NCBI RefSeq assembly: GCF_024006985.1
Contig: NZ_JAMXIB010000007.1
Span: forward strand, 62,001-126,000
Direction: 5' to 3'
DNA length: 64,000 bases
Origin: Robiginitalea marina
GTDB taxonomy: Bacteria; Bacteroidota; Bacteroidia; Flavobacteriales; Flavobacteriaceae
Positions 42,552-52,911 of this stretch are shown here, one piece after another. The notes beneath the pieces are model-generated. The model saw only the letters and a list, made by a program, of their open reading frames with translations. It was not told the DNA's origin and did no database searches. Position 1 is the stretch's first letter. Each line of letters begins with the position of its first letter. A program made the position numbers and the translations under genes.

Positions 42552-44210
42552 TCAGTAGCAGGTTGGGCATCCCCCTGTGTTCCAGAAAACAGGCTGTGCC
42601 TGGTCGTTTTTCTGGCTCAGGTTGGGGTTGGTCACCACTTCGTTCTGCGGATACAGGAACGACAGCGGGAAGGGTCCGGGGTTCAACTCCCAGTTCGGGA
42701 ACAGGGTATTCGGGAACCCGGTTTTCCGGTAGTAGGTCCAGGCTTCGCTGGCCCCGCCGTAAAGGGTGGAAAAGTACTGCTCGGCAAAGATGTTCTCTTT
42801 GTCTTCTGCAGAACCTGCATTGAATGCATTTACAATGCCATCGATATAGGCCGTAACATCAGCTGCGGTAGGTGCGAAGGAAAAGTCAGCCCCGCCATCC
42901 AGCGCCCCGAAGGATTGTACGGTGGCGATGGATTTCTGCAGACCGGCACGCATGAAATTGGCTTTGTCAGCATCTGAAGTGGCCATGTAACCCCTCCAGA
43001 AATCCACGTAAGAAGACATGATGAAGGGCTCAATACCGGCTCCTCCGCCTCCCAGTCCGAGGCCAACCCCGTCAAAACCGTTATCGTCGAAACGTCCACC
43101 GGCAGGGTACACCCCAACGGCAGTCCTCAGGAAGTTGTCAGGAGGAGTACCCTCGTTGTTTCCGTGGGTACGTCCCCAGTATCCATTGGGAACTGCACAG
43201 TAGGTAAACCCTCCGTCGATGAAGTGCTGTGGCGGAACGGCCAGGGAACAGGCCAGGGCTTCTTCGTTGGGTGCTCCATCCGCCCCGGGGGTGGATGAAA
43301 CCTGACGGTAGAAGTAGTACCGGATCCTTGGGTCGTTGTTTTCAAGCATGGTTTCCATGATCCAGTTAGACTGGTAGATGTTTGCTCCGGAAGGCGTGTA
43401 ATCCGATGCGTAATCCGGGTGACGGTCATCTGGCTGCAACTCACTGGTGCCGTAGCGTACGAAGAAATCGTCTTCGGGGCTGGAGATAAAGTTGCCCCCG
43501 GCGATCACCTGGTTGAAGGCCGCGGCGTTATCCGTGGTGTAATAAGCCTTCAGGCGCAGGGTGTTGACCAGTTTCCTCCATTTGGAAACGTCCTCGTTGT
43601 AAAACAGGTCGGTTACCCCGATGGTATTCGGGTTAGCGGCCAGCAGGCTCTCGGCTTCGTCCAGCAGGTTCAGGGCGGCGTTGTATACCTCCTGTCCGCT
43701 GTCGAGGACCGGGGCCGGGAATTCAGCAGGCTGTCCGGCCTGGCTGAAGGCAGCCTCCCCTACAAAATCCACCAACAGCATCAGCTGGTGGGCATACAGG
43801 GTCTTGGTTACTGCAACGTGGAAGTTCAAGTTTAAGTCCGGGTCCGCGTTGAGGGCCTCCAGGTTCTGGAGGTTGGTCAGGATACCTACCCCAACCCCAT
43901 CGCCAAGGCCGTTGCCCCCGCTACTGTAGGTGCGGGACCAAACCCCGTTCAGAACGGAGCCGGGATAGTTGTTGAAATAGTTCCGGCCGAACATGTAGTC
44001 GATCCGGGTCAGTTCTGCAGACAGGTTGGAAAAAACCTGCATGTTGGTTCCGTACGCCAGTTGCACGGCTACGAGCAACAGGTTGGGATCCGCCTGGTTT
44101 GATGCCAGATCGTTGGGACTTATCCTCAAGTCCAGATCTGTCGTCTCGCAGGAGTTCAGAAGCGCCCCTGCAATAAAGACAATCGAAATATATTTTATCA
44201 GTCTTTTCAT
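42552..44210 (-). CDS. SusD/RagB-family outer-membrane lipoprotein
   Basis: Substrate-binding lid lipoprotein of a SusCD importer, 552 residues. Lipobox LNSC with Cys21, followed by ETTDLDL; the N-terminal NxPN-like RISPND and the alpha-helical TPR-like pattern (VQLAYGTNMQVF, LMLLVDFVGEAAFSQAG, VYNAALNLLDEAESLL) are characteristic. No starch-specific residues can be asserted. 26 bases downstream of susC, same operon. Confidence 0.95.
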   Translation of the reverse strand: MKRLIKYISIVFIAGALLNSCETTDLDLRISPNDLASNQADPNLLLVAVQLAYGTNMQVFSNLSAELTRIDYMFGRNYFNNYPGSVLNGVWSRTYSSGGNGLGDGVGVGILTNLQNLEALNADPDLNLNFHVAVTKTLYAHQLMLLVDFVGEAAFSQAGQPAEFPAPVLDSGQEVYNAALNLLDEAESLLAANPNTIGVTDLFYNEDVSKWRKLVNTLRLKAYYTTDNAAAFNQVIAGGNFISSPEDDFFVRYGTSELQPDDRHPDYASDYTPSGANIYQSNWIMETMLENNDPRIRYYFYRQVSSTPGADGAPNEEALACSLAVPPQHFIDGGFTYCAVPNGYWGRTHGNNEGTPPDNFLRTAVGVYPAGGRFDDNGFDGVGLGLGGGGAGIEPFIMSSYVDFWRGYMATSDADKANFMRAGLQKSIATVQSFGALDGGADFSFAPTAADVTAYIDGIVNAFNAGSAEDKENIFAEQYFSTLYGGASEAWTYYRKTGFPNTLFPNWELNPGPFPLSFLYPQNEVVTNPNLSQKNDQAQPVFWNTGGCPTCY

Positions 44211-44236
44211 AATAGCTATATCATTAACAATTTTTA

Positions 44237-47200
44237 TTAGAAGGACGCTTTGATACTTACTCCATAGCGACGGGAACTCGGGCCATTAATGAAGTCAAAT
44301 CCGCGGCCGTTTCCAATCCCCACACCCTGTACGTTGGGGTCGAAGTTGGCCCCGTCAGGCATGTTGTAGGCATCAAACCACAGGTTGAAACCTTGAGCCG
44401 TTACGCTCAGGGCACCAAATGGGGTCTTGTCCAGGAACTTCTTCGGGAAGTTGTATCCCAGTGAAATCTCCTGCAGGCGGATTACAGAAGCATCGTAGAT
44501 ACGGGTTTCTGTCGGTCCGAAGAGGATGTTGTTGAAGAAGTACGTGGAGTTGTTGATCTGGATGTTGTTCGGCTCCCCGGTGCTCTGGCGAACGCCTGGC
44601 AGGATGAACGTGTTTTCCCGATCGGCGGTCTCTACGATGAGACCCCGTCCAAGCAATACTGCGGTGGTACTGGAGAGGATGTCTCCTCCCTTCACATGGC
44701 TGATCTGGAAGTTCAGGTTCCAGTTTTTGAACCGCAGGGTGTTGATGAAGTTCATGGTGTAGTCGGGAATCGCATCCCCGATGATCGGCACATTGCCGTC
44801 TGCATCCTGCTCCACGATCACGTAATCCCCACCGTCGTTGACCAGGAAGTTTCCATCGGCGTCCCTGCCGATGGCAGTACCTACGATAGTTCCAAGGGAT
44901 TTGCCTTTGATGGCGGCATTGGATCCGCGGAAGAGTCCACCTCCTTCAGCCAAACTACCGGCATAGGCGATGAAGTCCTGATCCTGCTCGGTCACCTCCT
45001 CATTGTTGGTGAAGAAGTTCACCCGGGAGTTCCAGCTGAATTTCTCACCCCGGAAGATGTCGATGCCCAGGTCAGCCTCAAATCCTTTGTTCTGGATTTC
45101 CCCGATGTTGTTCTGGGTAAAGCTGAATCCGGTGGAGGGAGACAGGGGCTCGGTTACGATAAGGTCATTGGTGACCCGGTTAAAGTAGGTCGCATCCAGG
45201 CTGATCCGGTTCTGCCAGAAGCGGGCTTCGATACCAGCTTCGTATTCCTCCAGAAGCTCAGGCTTCAGGTCGGGGTTGGCGCGGAAGTTGTCAACCTGGT
45301 TAACTGTCAGCAGGCCTCCGGAGAATGGGTCGGTAAACCGCTGCGTGGTTTGTTCGATTACGTTAACAGTCGGGTACCCGGTTGGGAAGGTGGCGGAAGT
45401 ACCGTAGCTGGCACGCAGCTTCAGGTAGTTCAGTCCGTTTTCGCTCCTCATCCCGTCGAAAGCGGCGGTAGGCAGGAAGGAAACACTCACCCCAGGATAC
45501 GTCTTGCTGTTGTTCTCTGAACTCAGGTTGGAAACCCAGTCGGTACGGGCCGATACGTTCAGGAAGAGGTAGTCGTCGTAGTCCAGGGTGGCCTGTCCGA
45601 GAATCCCCACAATGTTGCGCTTCTGTGAGAACTGGATGGGGCGCTGGTTTTCATAGTTGAAGTGGCGCTTAACCCCGAATACGATCTGGCCGGTACTGGC
45701 AACCCCTGACTGGTCAAAGAAATCCTGACGGGAGGTAGCACCAACCGTGAAGGTCATTCCCAGTTTTTCAGAGAGGTCGTAGTTCCCGTTCAGCGACAGG
45801 AAGTGGTCCCAGATGGTATTGTTGTTGTCATACGTCTGGTAGAACCCGAAGATGGCCTGGGTGAATTCCACCCCACCTTTGTTCGAGCCGTTGATGTTGC
45901 GCTCATTGTAGAAATCCAGACCGGTCCTCCAGTTGAGGTTCAGGTTGTCATTCAGGGCGTAGGACAACGAAGCATTCCAGTTGACCCGGTTGGTCAGCTG
46001 GCGGTAGGTGACGTTCTTGGCCGTCCACCGCGGGTTGATGATGTCGTTACCACTCCGGTAGTATACGCTGGAGCCGTCGATGGGGTTTTCGAAGGGAAGT
46101 CCCATCAGGTCTACCGAGCGCGGGGTGAAGAGCACGTTTCCATACACGGAAAGACCGTCCGTTCCGTTACCCCTTGAAGAGGCAATCGGGGGGGTGCGGT
46201 AATCGGTGCGGGAATAGTTCATGGTCGCCTGTACGGTAAAGCGGTTGGTCAGCTGTGAGCGGCCCCCCACGGAGATGTTGAACCGGTTCAGCGAGTTCCC
46301 TGGGGTAAACCCTTTATCGTCCAGGTATCCCATGTTCACGTTAAAGGTAGTCAGGCCGTCTTCTGAGCTTCCAGCGATGTTCACGTTGGTGTTGCTCACA
46401 GAACCCGGGCGGAAGAATTCCTCAACGGAATCATAGGGGCGCCATGGGTAACGGGCATCCTGCAACTCCGGGAAAGCGGCCCGTGTCTTGGCTACCGCAG
46501 TAGTGGAGTACGGGTGGGCCAGGGTACCATTGTCATCAATGGCCGGCTGGCGTCCCCATCCGGATACCCCATCCCTTTTGAAGCTGGGTCCCCAGTTGGA
46601 GAAGAACCATCCGAAAGACTGGTCGAAACCAACCCCGAAATCGTCCTGGTAATCCGGGACGGATGCCATCTCGTTGGTAAAGAACGACTGGTTGATGGTA
46701 ATCTCGGTTTTCTTGGCGCCAGTTGAGGCGGCACCGGCCTTGGTGGTGATCAGGATCACCCCGTTCTTACCCTGCGTCCCGTAGAGGGTAGCTGCGGCCA
46801 GACCTTTCAGCACCTCGATGCTCGCGATGTTGTTCGGGTCCAGATCCAAAAAGCGGGAAGACCCGGTGTTCCCGGTGATAAAGCTTCCGGGGCTGTTGGT
46901 ATCGTTGCTGAATGGAACCCCATCTACGATGAAGAGGGCCTGGTTGCTACCACTGAAGGAGCTCAGACCGCGTACCGTGATGTTGGTACCGGATCCGGAC
47001 ATCCCCCCGGCAGCGGTAATCTGTACCCCGGAGGCCTTTCCGGAGAGCACCCGGGCGACGTCCCCCTCGGCGCGTTGCTCCAGGGCCTCTGCGCCTACCG
47101 AGGAAACGGCGTATCCAAGGGCTTTCTTCTCCCTCTTGATACCTTGCGCCGTTACCACGACTTCTTCAAGGGCCTGGGCATCCTCCGACATTTGGACATT

Positions 47201-47473
47201 GATCACGTTGCCCGCACCGACTGTCCTCCGCTCGTCCCTTTGACCTATATAGGTAAAAAGGAGTACCTGACCGGCACTTGCCTGGATCTGGTAGTTTCCG
47301 TCGAAGTCGGTTTGGGTACCCGTGGTGGTGCCCTCAACAACAATGTTAACTCCAGGCAACGGGAGGCCATCCTGATCGGTGACCGTACCTGAAATCGTCT
47401 TTACTTGTGCAAACGAAATCTGCACAACAAACGCCAGTAGCAGCGTCAAGATTCCATTCAATTTTGTTCTCAT
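44237..47473 (-). CDS. SusC/RagA-family TonB-dependent transporter
   Basis: A 1078-residue TonB-linked outer-membrane protein. Signal peptide to about residue 22 (SFAQ), carboxypeptidase-regulatory-like domain (27-95, SGTVTDQDGLPLPGVNIVVEG), TonB box near EEVVVTAQG, plug (LSGKASGVQITAAG, IRGL-like ITVRGLSSFSG and IASIEVLKGLAAATLYG), then a 22-strand barrel ending in GVSIKASF. It imports oligosaccharides or peptides together with the SusD partner. No TonB-dependent signalling (STN) domain. Confidence 0.97.
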   Translation of the reverse strand: MRTKLNGILTLLLAFVVQISFAQVKTISGTVTDQDGLPLPGVNIVVEGTTTGTQTDFDGNYQIQASAGQVLLFTYIGQRDERRTVGAGNVINVQMSEDAQALEEVVVTAQGIKREKKALGYAVSSVGAEALEQRAEGDVARVLSGKASGVQITAAGGMSGSGTNITVRGLSSFSGSNQALFIVDGVPFSNDTNSPGSFITGNTGSSRFLDLDPNNIASIEVLKGLAAATLYGTQGKNGVILITTKAGAASTGAKKTEITINQSFFTNEMASVPDYQDDFGVGFDQSFGWFFSNWGPSFKRDGVSGWGRQPAIDDNGTLAHPYSTTAVAKTRAAFPELQDARYPWRPYDSVEEFFRPGSVSNTNVNIAGSSEDGLTTFNVNMGYLDDKGFTPGNSLNRFNISVGGRSQLTNRFTVQATMNYSRTDYRTPPIASSRGNGTDGLSVYGNVLFTPRSVDLMGLPFENPIDGSSVYYRSGNDIINPRWTAKNVTYRQLTNRVNWNASLSYALNDNLNLNWRTGLDFYNERNINGSNKGGVEFTQAIFGFYQTYDNNNTIWDHFLSLNGNYDLSEKLGMTFTVGATSRQDFFDQSGVASTGQIVFGVKRHFNYENQRPIQFSQKRNIVGILGQATLDYDDYLFLNVSARTDWVSNLSSENNSKTYPGVSVSFLPTAAFDGMRSENGLNYLKLRASYGTSATFPTGYPTVNVIEQTTQRFTDPFSGGLLTVNQVDNFRANPDLKPELLEEYEAGIEARFWQNRISLDATYFNRVTNDLIVTEPLSPSTGFSFTQNNIGEIQNKGFEADLGIDIFRGEKFSWNSRVNFFTNNEEVTEQDQDFIAYAGSLAEGGGLFRGSNAAIKGKSLGTIVGTAIGRDADGNFLVNDGGDYVIVEQDADGNVPIIGDAIPDYTMNFINTLRFKNWNLNFQISHVKGGDILSSTTAVLLGRGLIVETADRENTFILPGVRQSTGEPNNIQINNSTYFFNNILFGPTETRIYDASVIRLQEISLGYNFPKKFLDKTPFGALSVTAQGFNLWFDAYNMPDGANFDPNVQGVGIGNGRGFDFINGPSSRRYGVSIKASF

Positions 47474-48003
47474 TGTTTAATTATTTGAATTAGCTAACTG
47501 CGAAAATCTTAATTTCATGTTAATAATCCAAAATTATTTTAATAAAACTTTAAGCCGGGTTGCAGTTATTCTGCATATCCGGTAATCTGGCAGGGATTTT
47601 ATGAAATTGGCAGCCCTTTGGTTGAAGGATTGCGAAACTGTCAATCCCTTTTGGCTGCGCGAGTCAGGGCAGGTTCGGCTGCCCAAATGCCGTTTGGTTT
47701 CGGTCCGGGTCCCGTCGGGAACGCAATATTGGCTGTTCGGGCCTTTTCGGTATGAGCCGGGAATTCACGGTAGATTCCCCCGTTGGTTTTGGTCTCCAAA
47801 CAGGTTATATATATTAAGGTATGCCACAATCCCTGAAAAGGGATGCCGCCCGCTTCTTTCCGCTGCAGAAAGGAGTGTCTGTTTGCAGGCACCGGGCCAG
47901 GGGGCCCTGTGGCGCCGGTGGCGTTTGCTGGCGGTAAGGGGAAATCCTCAAAAAAATCCTGTAAAATTAATCCGGGCCGGTTTGAATTATAGGGAATAAT
48001 TGC
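47474..48003. other. Long intergenic region, divergent promoters
   Basis: 530 bases between the SusC operon (minus) and the ribosomal cluster (plus). The only supported signals are the promoters at its two ends. Overlapping ORFs of 80-130 codons on both strands are Trp/Arg/Cys-rich, without start context, and are judged spurious. A regulatory RNA cannot be excluded. Confidence 0.5.
47529..47536 (-). promoter_or_regulatory. -7 promoter box for susC
   Basis: Minus-strand TAATTTTG, perfect TAnnTTTG, 55 bases before the susC ATG, in an AT-rich stretch. No clear -33 TTG. Confidence 0.5.
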
Positions 48004-48011
48004 TACATTTG
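47982..48011 (+). promoter_or_regulatory. Promoter of the ribosomal (str) operon
   Basis: TTG at 47982-47984 and a perfect -7 box TACATTTG at 48004-48011, 19 bases apart. Leader of about 35 bases to rpsL. Confidence 0.75.
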
Positions 48012-48050
48012 CCGACCCTTAACACGGGGTAGAAATTATTTAACAGTTTT

Positions 48051-48425
48051 ATGCCAACAATTTCACAATTAGTACGAAAAGGAAGGGCCACAATTACCAA
48101 GAAGAGTAAATCGGCTGCTTTGGATTCGTGTCCCCAACGGCGGGGAGTTTGTACCAGGGTGTATACCACCACCCCCAAGAAGCCTAATTCCGCCATGCGG
48201 AAGGTGGCCCGGGTACGGCTTACCAACGGGAAAGAGGTGAACGCCTACATTCCCGGTGAAGGACACAACCTCCAGGAGCACTCGATAGTATTGGTTAGAG
48301 GCGGAAGGGTGAAAGATTTGCCGGGTGTCAGGTACCACATCGTAAGGGGTGCCCTCGACACGGCTGGTGTTGCCGGAAGGACGCAGCGCAGGTCTAAATA
48401 CGGTGCAAAGCGCCCTAAGAAATAG
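48051..48425 (+). CDS. rpsL: 30S ribosomal protein S12
   Basis: S12 of the decoding centre, 124 residues. [18 protein letters not shown] and [11 protein letters not shown] are intact; both streptomycin-relevant lysines are Lys, the wild-type state. First gene of the str operon with a good promoter 40 bases upstream. No Shine-Dalgarno; the leader is AT-rich, as usual in Bacteroidota. Confidence 0.98.
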   Translation: MPTISQLVRKGRATITKKSKSAALDSCPQRRGVCTRVYTTTPKKPNSAMRKVARVRLTNGKEVNAYIPGEGHNLQEHSIVLVRGGRVKDLPGVRYHIVRGALDTAGVAGRTQRRSKYGAKRPKK

Positions 48426-48448
48426 GTTTCACTAGTTAAGCAGTAGCA

Positions 48449-48925
48449 ATGAGAAAAAGACAGGCAAAAAAACGGCCGCTGTTGCCGGATCCAAGATACA
48501 ACGATCAGTTGGTGACCCGGTTTGTGAATATGATGATGTGGGACGGGAAGAAGTCCGTGGCGTTCAAGATTTTTTACGATGCCATGGATATCGTGGAGCA
48601 GAAAAAAACGGATGAGGAGAAATCGGCCCTTGAGCTTTGGAAAGATGCCCTTTCGAATGTAATGCCCCACGTGGAGGTGCGCAGCCGCCGGGTTGGGGGG
48701 GCTACCTTCCAGATCCCGATGCAGATCCGTCCGGACCGCAAGATATCAACAGCCATGAAGTGGCTGATCAATTATTCCAGGAAACGGAATGAAAAATCCA
48801 TGGCCCAACGGCTCGCTGCAGAGGTAATCGCTGCGGCCAAGGAAGAGGGTGCTGCTGTGAAAAAGCGGGTGGATACCCACAAAATGGCCGAGGCCAACAA
48901 GGCGTTTTCTCACTTCAGATTCTAA
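48449..48925 (+). CDS. rpsG: 30S ribosomal protein S7
   Basis: S7, the 16S 3' major domain assembly protein, 158 residues. Starts [15 protein letters not shown] and ends in the basic [15 protein letters not shown] tail of bacterial S7. 23 bases after rpsL, 7 before fusA. Confidence 0.98.
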   Translation: MRKRQAKKRPLLPDPRYNDQLVTRFVNMMMWDGKKSVAFKIFYDAMDIVEQKKTDEEKSALELWKDALSNVMPHVEVRSRRVGGATFQIPMQIRPDRKISTAMKWLINYSRKRNEKSMAQRLAAEVIAAAKEEGAAVKKRVDTHKMAEANKAFSHFRF

Positions 48926-48932
48926 TAAGGAC

Positions 48933-51059
48933 ATGGCCAGAGATTTAAAATATACAAGGAATATAGGGATTGCGGCGCATATTGATGCCGGGAAGACCAC
49001 CACTACCGAGCGTATCCTTTTCTACACAGGGGTAAGCCACAAGATTGGGGAAGTCCACGACGGCGCTGCCACCATGGACTGGATGGAGCAGGAGCAGGAG
49101 CGGGGGATCACCATCACCTCCGCAGCCACTACCTGTACCTGGAATTTCCCCCTGAAGAACGGGCAGCCCATTGAGGACACCAAGCCCTACCACTTTAATA
49201 TTATCGATACCCCCGGCCACGTTGACTTTACCGTGGAGGTGAACCGTTCGCTCCGCGTACTGGACGGACTGGTATTCCTCTTCAGCGCCGTAGACGGGGT
49301 AGAACCACAATCAGAGACCAACTGGCGCCTTGCTGACAATTACAAGGTACCCCGTATGGGCTTTGTCAATAAAATGGACCGTCAGGGATCTAACTTCCTG
49401 GGGGTTTGCCAGCAGGTCCGCGACATGCTGAAATCCAATGCGGTGCCCATCGTATTGCCGATCGGGGACGAAGCCGATTTCAAAGGCGTGGTGGACCTGG
49501 TCAAGAACCGGGCCATCGTTTGGCACGAAGACAACATGGGTTCCACCTTCGATGTGGTGGACATCCCTGCCGAGATGGAGGATGAGGTGAAGCAGTACCG
49601 CGCCGAGCTGATCGAAGCCGTTGCCGAGTACGACGATAAGCTCATGGAGAAATTCTTCGAAGATGAAGATTCCATCACCGAAGACGAGGTACACGCTGCA
49701 TTGCGCGCTGCCGTAATGGATATGAGCATCATCCCCATGATCTGCGGGTCGTCTTTCAAGAATAAAGGAGTACAATTCCTCCTGGATGCGGTTTGCCGCT
49801 ACCTGCCCTCCCCCCTCGATAAAGAGGCGATTGTGGGCACCGATCCGAAGACCGAAAAAGAAACCACCCGGAAACCGGATCCGTCAGCACCTTTTTCCGC
49901 CCTGGCCTTCAAGATTGCCACCGACCCCTTTGTTGGGCGCCTGGCTTTCTTCCGCTGCTACTCCGGGAAGCTCGATGCCGGCTCCTATGTGTTGAATACC
50001 CGTTCGGGCAACAAGGAACGGATTTCGCGGATTTACCAGATGCACTCCAACAAGCAGAATGCCATTGAGTCCATTTCTGCCGGAGACATCGGGGCTGCCG
50101 TGGGCTTCAAGGATATCAAGACAGGGGATACCCTCTGCGATGAAAAACACCCCATCGTGCTCGAAAGCATGGTGTTCCCCGATCCGGTTATCGGTATCGC
50201 CGTGGAGCCCAAGACCAAAGCCGATGTGGACAAGCTGGGGATGGCCCTCTCCAAACTGGCAGAGGAAGACCCGACCTTCCAGGTGAAGACGGACGAAGCC
50301 AGCGGACAAACCATTATCTCCGGGATGGGCGAGTTGCACCTCGACATCATCGTTGACCGGTTGCGTCGCGAATTCAAGGTGGAGGTAAACCAGGGGCAAC
50401 CCCAGGTGGAATACAAAGAGGCCATTACCGGCAGCTTCAACCACAGGGAAGTCTACAAGAAGCAAACAGGTGGTCGTGGAAAATTCGCCGACATCATCTT
50501 TACCATGGAGCCTGCCGAGGAAGGCAAGCAAGGCCTGGAGTTTGCCAACGAAATCAAAGGGGGGAATATCCCCAAGGAATATGTTCCTTCTATCGAGAAA
50601 GGTTTCCGGGAAGCCATGAAGAATGGCCCCCTGGCCGGGTTCGAGATGGACAGCATGAAAGTGACCCTCAAGGATGGTTCCTTCCACCCTGTGGATTCGG
50701 ATTCCCTCTCCTTCGAGTTGGCGGCCAGGATCGGCTACAAGTCCGCAGCTAAAAACTGCCGCCCGGTGCTTATGGAGCCCATCATGAAGCTCGAGGTGCT
50801 TACCCCCGAGGAAAACATGGGCGACATTGTGGGTGACCTCAACCGCCGTCGCGGGCAGGTAAACAACATGTCGGACCGTGCCGGGGCCAAAGTCATCAAG
50901 GCGGAAGTGCCTTTGTCGGAAATGTTCGGTTACGTCACCTCGCTCCGCACCCTGTCTTCAGGCCGGGCCACGTCGACCATGGAGTTCTCCCACTATGCGG
51001 AAACCCCTACGAACATCGCTGAAGAGATCATTAAAGCAACTAAAGGCGTAACTGCCTAA
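48933..51059 (+). CDS. fusA: Elongation factor G
   Basis: Translocation GTPase, 708 residues. G1 [13 protein letters not shown] (about 15-27), the DTPGHVDF switch II and NKMDR G4 are intact, with domain IV signature GGRGKFAD. Canonical EF-G, not an EF-G2 form. tuf, which normally follows fusA in the str operon of other bacteria, is absent here; rpsJ comes next after 12 bases. Confidence 0.98.
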   Translation: MARDLKYTRNIGIAAHIDAGKTTTTERILFYTGVSHKIGEVHDGAATMDWMEQEQERGITITSAATTCTWNFPLKNGQPIEDTKPYHFNIIDTPGHVDFTVEVNRSLRVLDGLVFLFSAVDGVEPQSETNWRLADNYKVPRMGFVNKMDRQGSNFLGVCQQVRDMLKSNAVPIVLPIGDEADFKGVVDLVKNRAIVWHEDNMGSTFDVVDIPAEMEDEVKQYRAELIEAVAEYDDKLMEKFFEDEDSITEDEVHAALRAAVMDMSIIPMICGSSFKNKGVQFLLDAVCRYLPSPLDKEAIVGTDPKTEKETTRKPDPSAPFSALAFKIATDPFVGRLAFFRCYSGKLDAGSYVLNTRSGNKERISRIYQMHSNKQNAIESISAGDIGAAVGFKDIKTGDTLCDEKHPIVLESMVFPDPVIGIAVEPKTKADVDKLGMALSKLAEEDPTFQVKTDEASGQTIISGMGELHLDIIVDRLRREFKVEVNQGQPQVEYKEAITGSFNHREVYKKQTGGRGKFADIIFTMEPAEEGKQGLEFANEIKGGNIPKEYVPSIEKGFREAMKNGPLAGFEMDSMKVTLKDGSFHPVDSDSLSFELAARIGYKSAAKNCRPVLMEPIMKLEVLTPEENMGDIVGDLNRRRGQVNNMSDRAGAKVIKAEVPLSEMFGYVTSLRTLSSGRATSTMEFSHYAETPTNIAEEIIKATKGVTA

Positions 51060-51071
51060 TTCGCGCAAAGC

Positions 51072-51377
51072 ATGAGTCAGAAGATCAGAATAAAACTCAA
51101 GTCGTACGACCACAACCTGGTAGACAAGTCTGCCGAGAAGATCGTCAAAACGGTAAAAACCACCGGCGCGGTAGTCACCGGACCCATTCCGCTGCCCACC
51201 CACAAGAAGATTTTCACCGTGTTGCGTTCGCCCCACGTGAATAAGAAATCCCGGGAGCAGTTTGAACTGAGTTCGTACAAGCGCTTGTTGGATATCTACA
51301 GCTCTTCCTCCAAAACCATCGATGCGCTGATGAAGCTTGAGCTTCCCAGCGGGGTGGAGGTCGAGATCAAGGTGTGA
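51072..51377 (+). CDS. rpsJ: 30S ribosomal protein S10
   Basis: S10 (NusE), 101 residues, with the [20 protein letters not shown] start and [22 protein letters not shown] loop. It also functions as NusE in transcription antitermination. The gene is grouped with str rather than with rplC, from which a 278-base gap separates it. Confidence 0.97.
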   Translation: MSQKIRIKLKSYDHNLVDKSAEKIVKTVKTTGAVVTGPIPLPTHKKIFTVLRSPHVNKKSREQFELSSYKRLLDIYSSSSKTIDALMKLELPSGVEVEIKV

Positions 51378-51655
51378 CGCCCCCGGGGTGCTGCACCCTC
51401 CTCCGCTCGCGGAGGGGATTTGAATAAAAAGACCGGAAGGCAGGGCCTTCCTCGACATGTCCGGAGCTGCGTGCAAAGGAAAAACGGCAACAAAAATACA
51501 TTCGGGGTCGAATTATTTTTGACCCTGTTTTTTTGTCGAGAGGAAAATATTTTAAGTGTGTAATCTGGCAAGGGATGCCGGTTCGGGGAAAACGGTTTTG
51601 AACCGCTTCCCGGAATCCAAGCTCCGGAGCCTAAAGTTTAATTTAAATAGCAATC
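51378..51655 (+). promoter_or_regulatory. Structured leader / promoter region before rplC
   Basis: 278 bases with inverted repeats: CCTCCGC/GCGGAGG at 51400-51415, GGAAGGC/GCCTTCC at 51435-51451, and CGGTTC paired with GAACCG around 51580-51610. A perfect -7 box TATTTTTG lies at 51514-51521, so a second promoter for the S10 operon is likely. The first hairpin could end the str transcript; the last would lie in the new leader, where ribosomal protein autoregulation often acts. No ORF. Confidence 0.5.
51514..51521 (+). promoter_or_regulatory. -7 promoter box for rplC operon
   Basis: Perfect TATTTTTG. It would give a leader of about 130 bases containing a stable stem-loop. No clear -33 TTG was found. 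Confidence 0.45.
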
Positions 51656-52276
51656 ATGTCTGGGTTAATTGGAAAGAAAATTGGCATGACCAGCATCTTT
51701 GACGAGAATGGGAAGAACATCCCCTGCACCGTCCTGGAAGTAGGTCCATGCGTGGTTACCCAAGTCAGAACCGAAGAGGTGGACGGGTACAATGCCCTTC
51801 AGCTCGGTTTCGATGACAAGGCAGAAAAGCGTGCCAACAAGGCCGAACATGGCCACTTTAAAAAGGCCGGCGCTTCGCCCAAGAAAAAAGTCGTTGAATT
51901 CCGGGGTTTTACTGAAGGAAGTTACAAACTGGGGGACGTCATCAACGTCGAGCTCTTCCGCGAGGGGGAATTCGTCGATGTGGCGGGCACCTCGAAAGGG
52001 AAAGGTTTCCAGGGGGTGGTTAAACGGCACGGCTTCGGCGGGGTCGGACAGTCCACCCACGGACAGCACAACCGCCTGAGGGCACCGGGATCCATCGGGG
52101 CCGCGTCCTATCCGGCGCGGGTATTCAAAGGCCTCAAGATGGCGGGCCGAATGGGAGGGGAGCGCGTTTCCGTCCAGAACCTCCGGGTTTTGAAAGTGGT
52201 TCCCGAAAAGAACCTCCTGGTTTTAAAGGGATGTGTTCCCGGTCACAAGAACGCTTATTTAACCATTGAGAAGTGA
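51656..52276 (+). CDS. rplC: 50S ribosomal protein L3
   Basis: L3, an early 50S assembly protein reaching the peptidyl transferase centre, 206 residues. [15 protein letters not shown] and the loop [14 protein letters not shown] are typical. It starts the second transcription unit of the cluster. Its stop overlaps the rplD start by one base (TGATG). Confidence 0.97.
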   Translation: MSGLIGKKIGMTSIFDENGKNIPCTVLEVGPCVVTQVRTEEVDGYNALQLGFDDKAEKRANKAEHGHFKKAGASPKKKVVEFRGFTEGSYKLGDVINVELFREGEFVDVAGTSKGKGFQGVVKRHGFGGVGQSTHGQHNRLRAPGSIGAASYPARVFKGLKMAGRMGGERVSVQNLRVLKVVPEKNLLVLKGCVPGHKNAYLTIEK

Positions 52277-52905
52277 TGAAGGTTGCAGTAATTGATAGCA
52301 AGGGAAAGGAAACCGGCCGCAAAGTGGAACTTTCGGACGATGTTTTCCAGATAGAGCCGAACGGGCACGCCATTTACCTGGATGTGAAGCAGTACCTCGC
52401 CCACCAGCGGCAGGGGACCCATAAGGCCAAGGAGCGGAATGAGATTTCCGGGAGTACCCGCAAGCTGAAAAAGCAGAAGGGTACCGGTACGGCCCGTGCA
52501 GGGAGCATCAAGTCACCCCTGTTTCGCGGCGGAGGCCGGGTCTTTGGTCCCAGGACCAAGGATTACACCCAGAAGCTTAACAAAAACGTCAAGCGGCTGG
52601 CGCGGAAATCGGCCCTCAGCCTGAAGTCTAGGGAGAACGCCATCGTGGTGCTGGAGGACTTTGTTTTGGAGCAACCCAGGACCAGGGATTTTGTGGCTGT
52701 CCTGAAAGCCCTCGGGCTGGAAAACAAAAAGTCCCTCTTTGTGTTGGGCGATATAAATAATAACTTATATTTGTCGTCGCGCAATTTGGAACGGTCGGAA
52801 GTCATAACTAATTCAGAAATAAGCACTTACAAAATAATGAACGCCAATCAGGTCGTGTTGTTGGAGAGTGCTTTGGAAGGAATTGAGACCAATTTAAAGA
52901 AATAG
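52276..52905 (+). CDS. rplD: 50S ribosomal protein L4
   Basis: L4, 209 residues, tunnel-constriction protein; in E. coli it also represses its own operon. The GTGTARAGSIKSPLFRGGG loop matches the tunnel tip region. ATG 52276 is preferred to the GTG at 52273, since it overlaps the rplC stop as TGATG. A candidate target for leader regulation at 51,378-51,655. Confidence 0.96.
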   Translation: MKVAVIDSKGKETGRKVELSDDVFQIEPNGHAIYLDVKQYLAHQRQGTHKAKERNEISGSTRKLKKQKGTGTARAGSIKSPLFRGGGRVFGPRTKDYTQKLNKNVKRLARKSALSLKSRENAIVVLEDFVLEQPRTRDFVAVLKALGLENKKSLFVLGDINNNLYLSSRNLERSEVITNSEISTYKIMNANQVVLLESALEGIETNLKK

Positions 52906-52911
52906 GAAATC

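Noticed and set aside
47601-47999. 132-codon ORF upstream of the ribosomal operon
   Set aside because: Trp/Arg/Cys-rich composition, no domain, competing ORF on the other strand, and it ends within the promoter region of rpsL.
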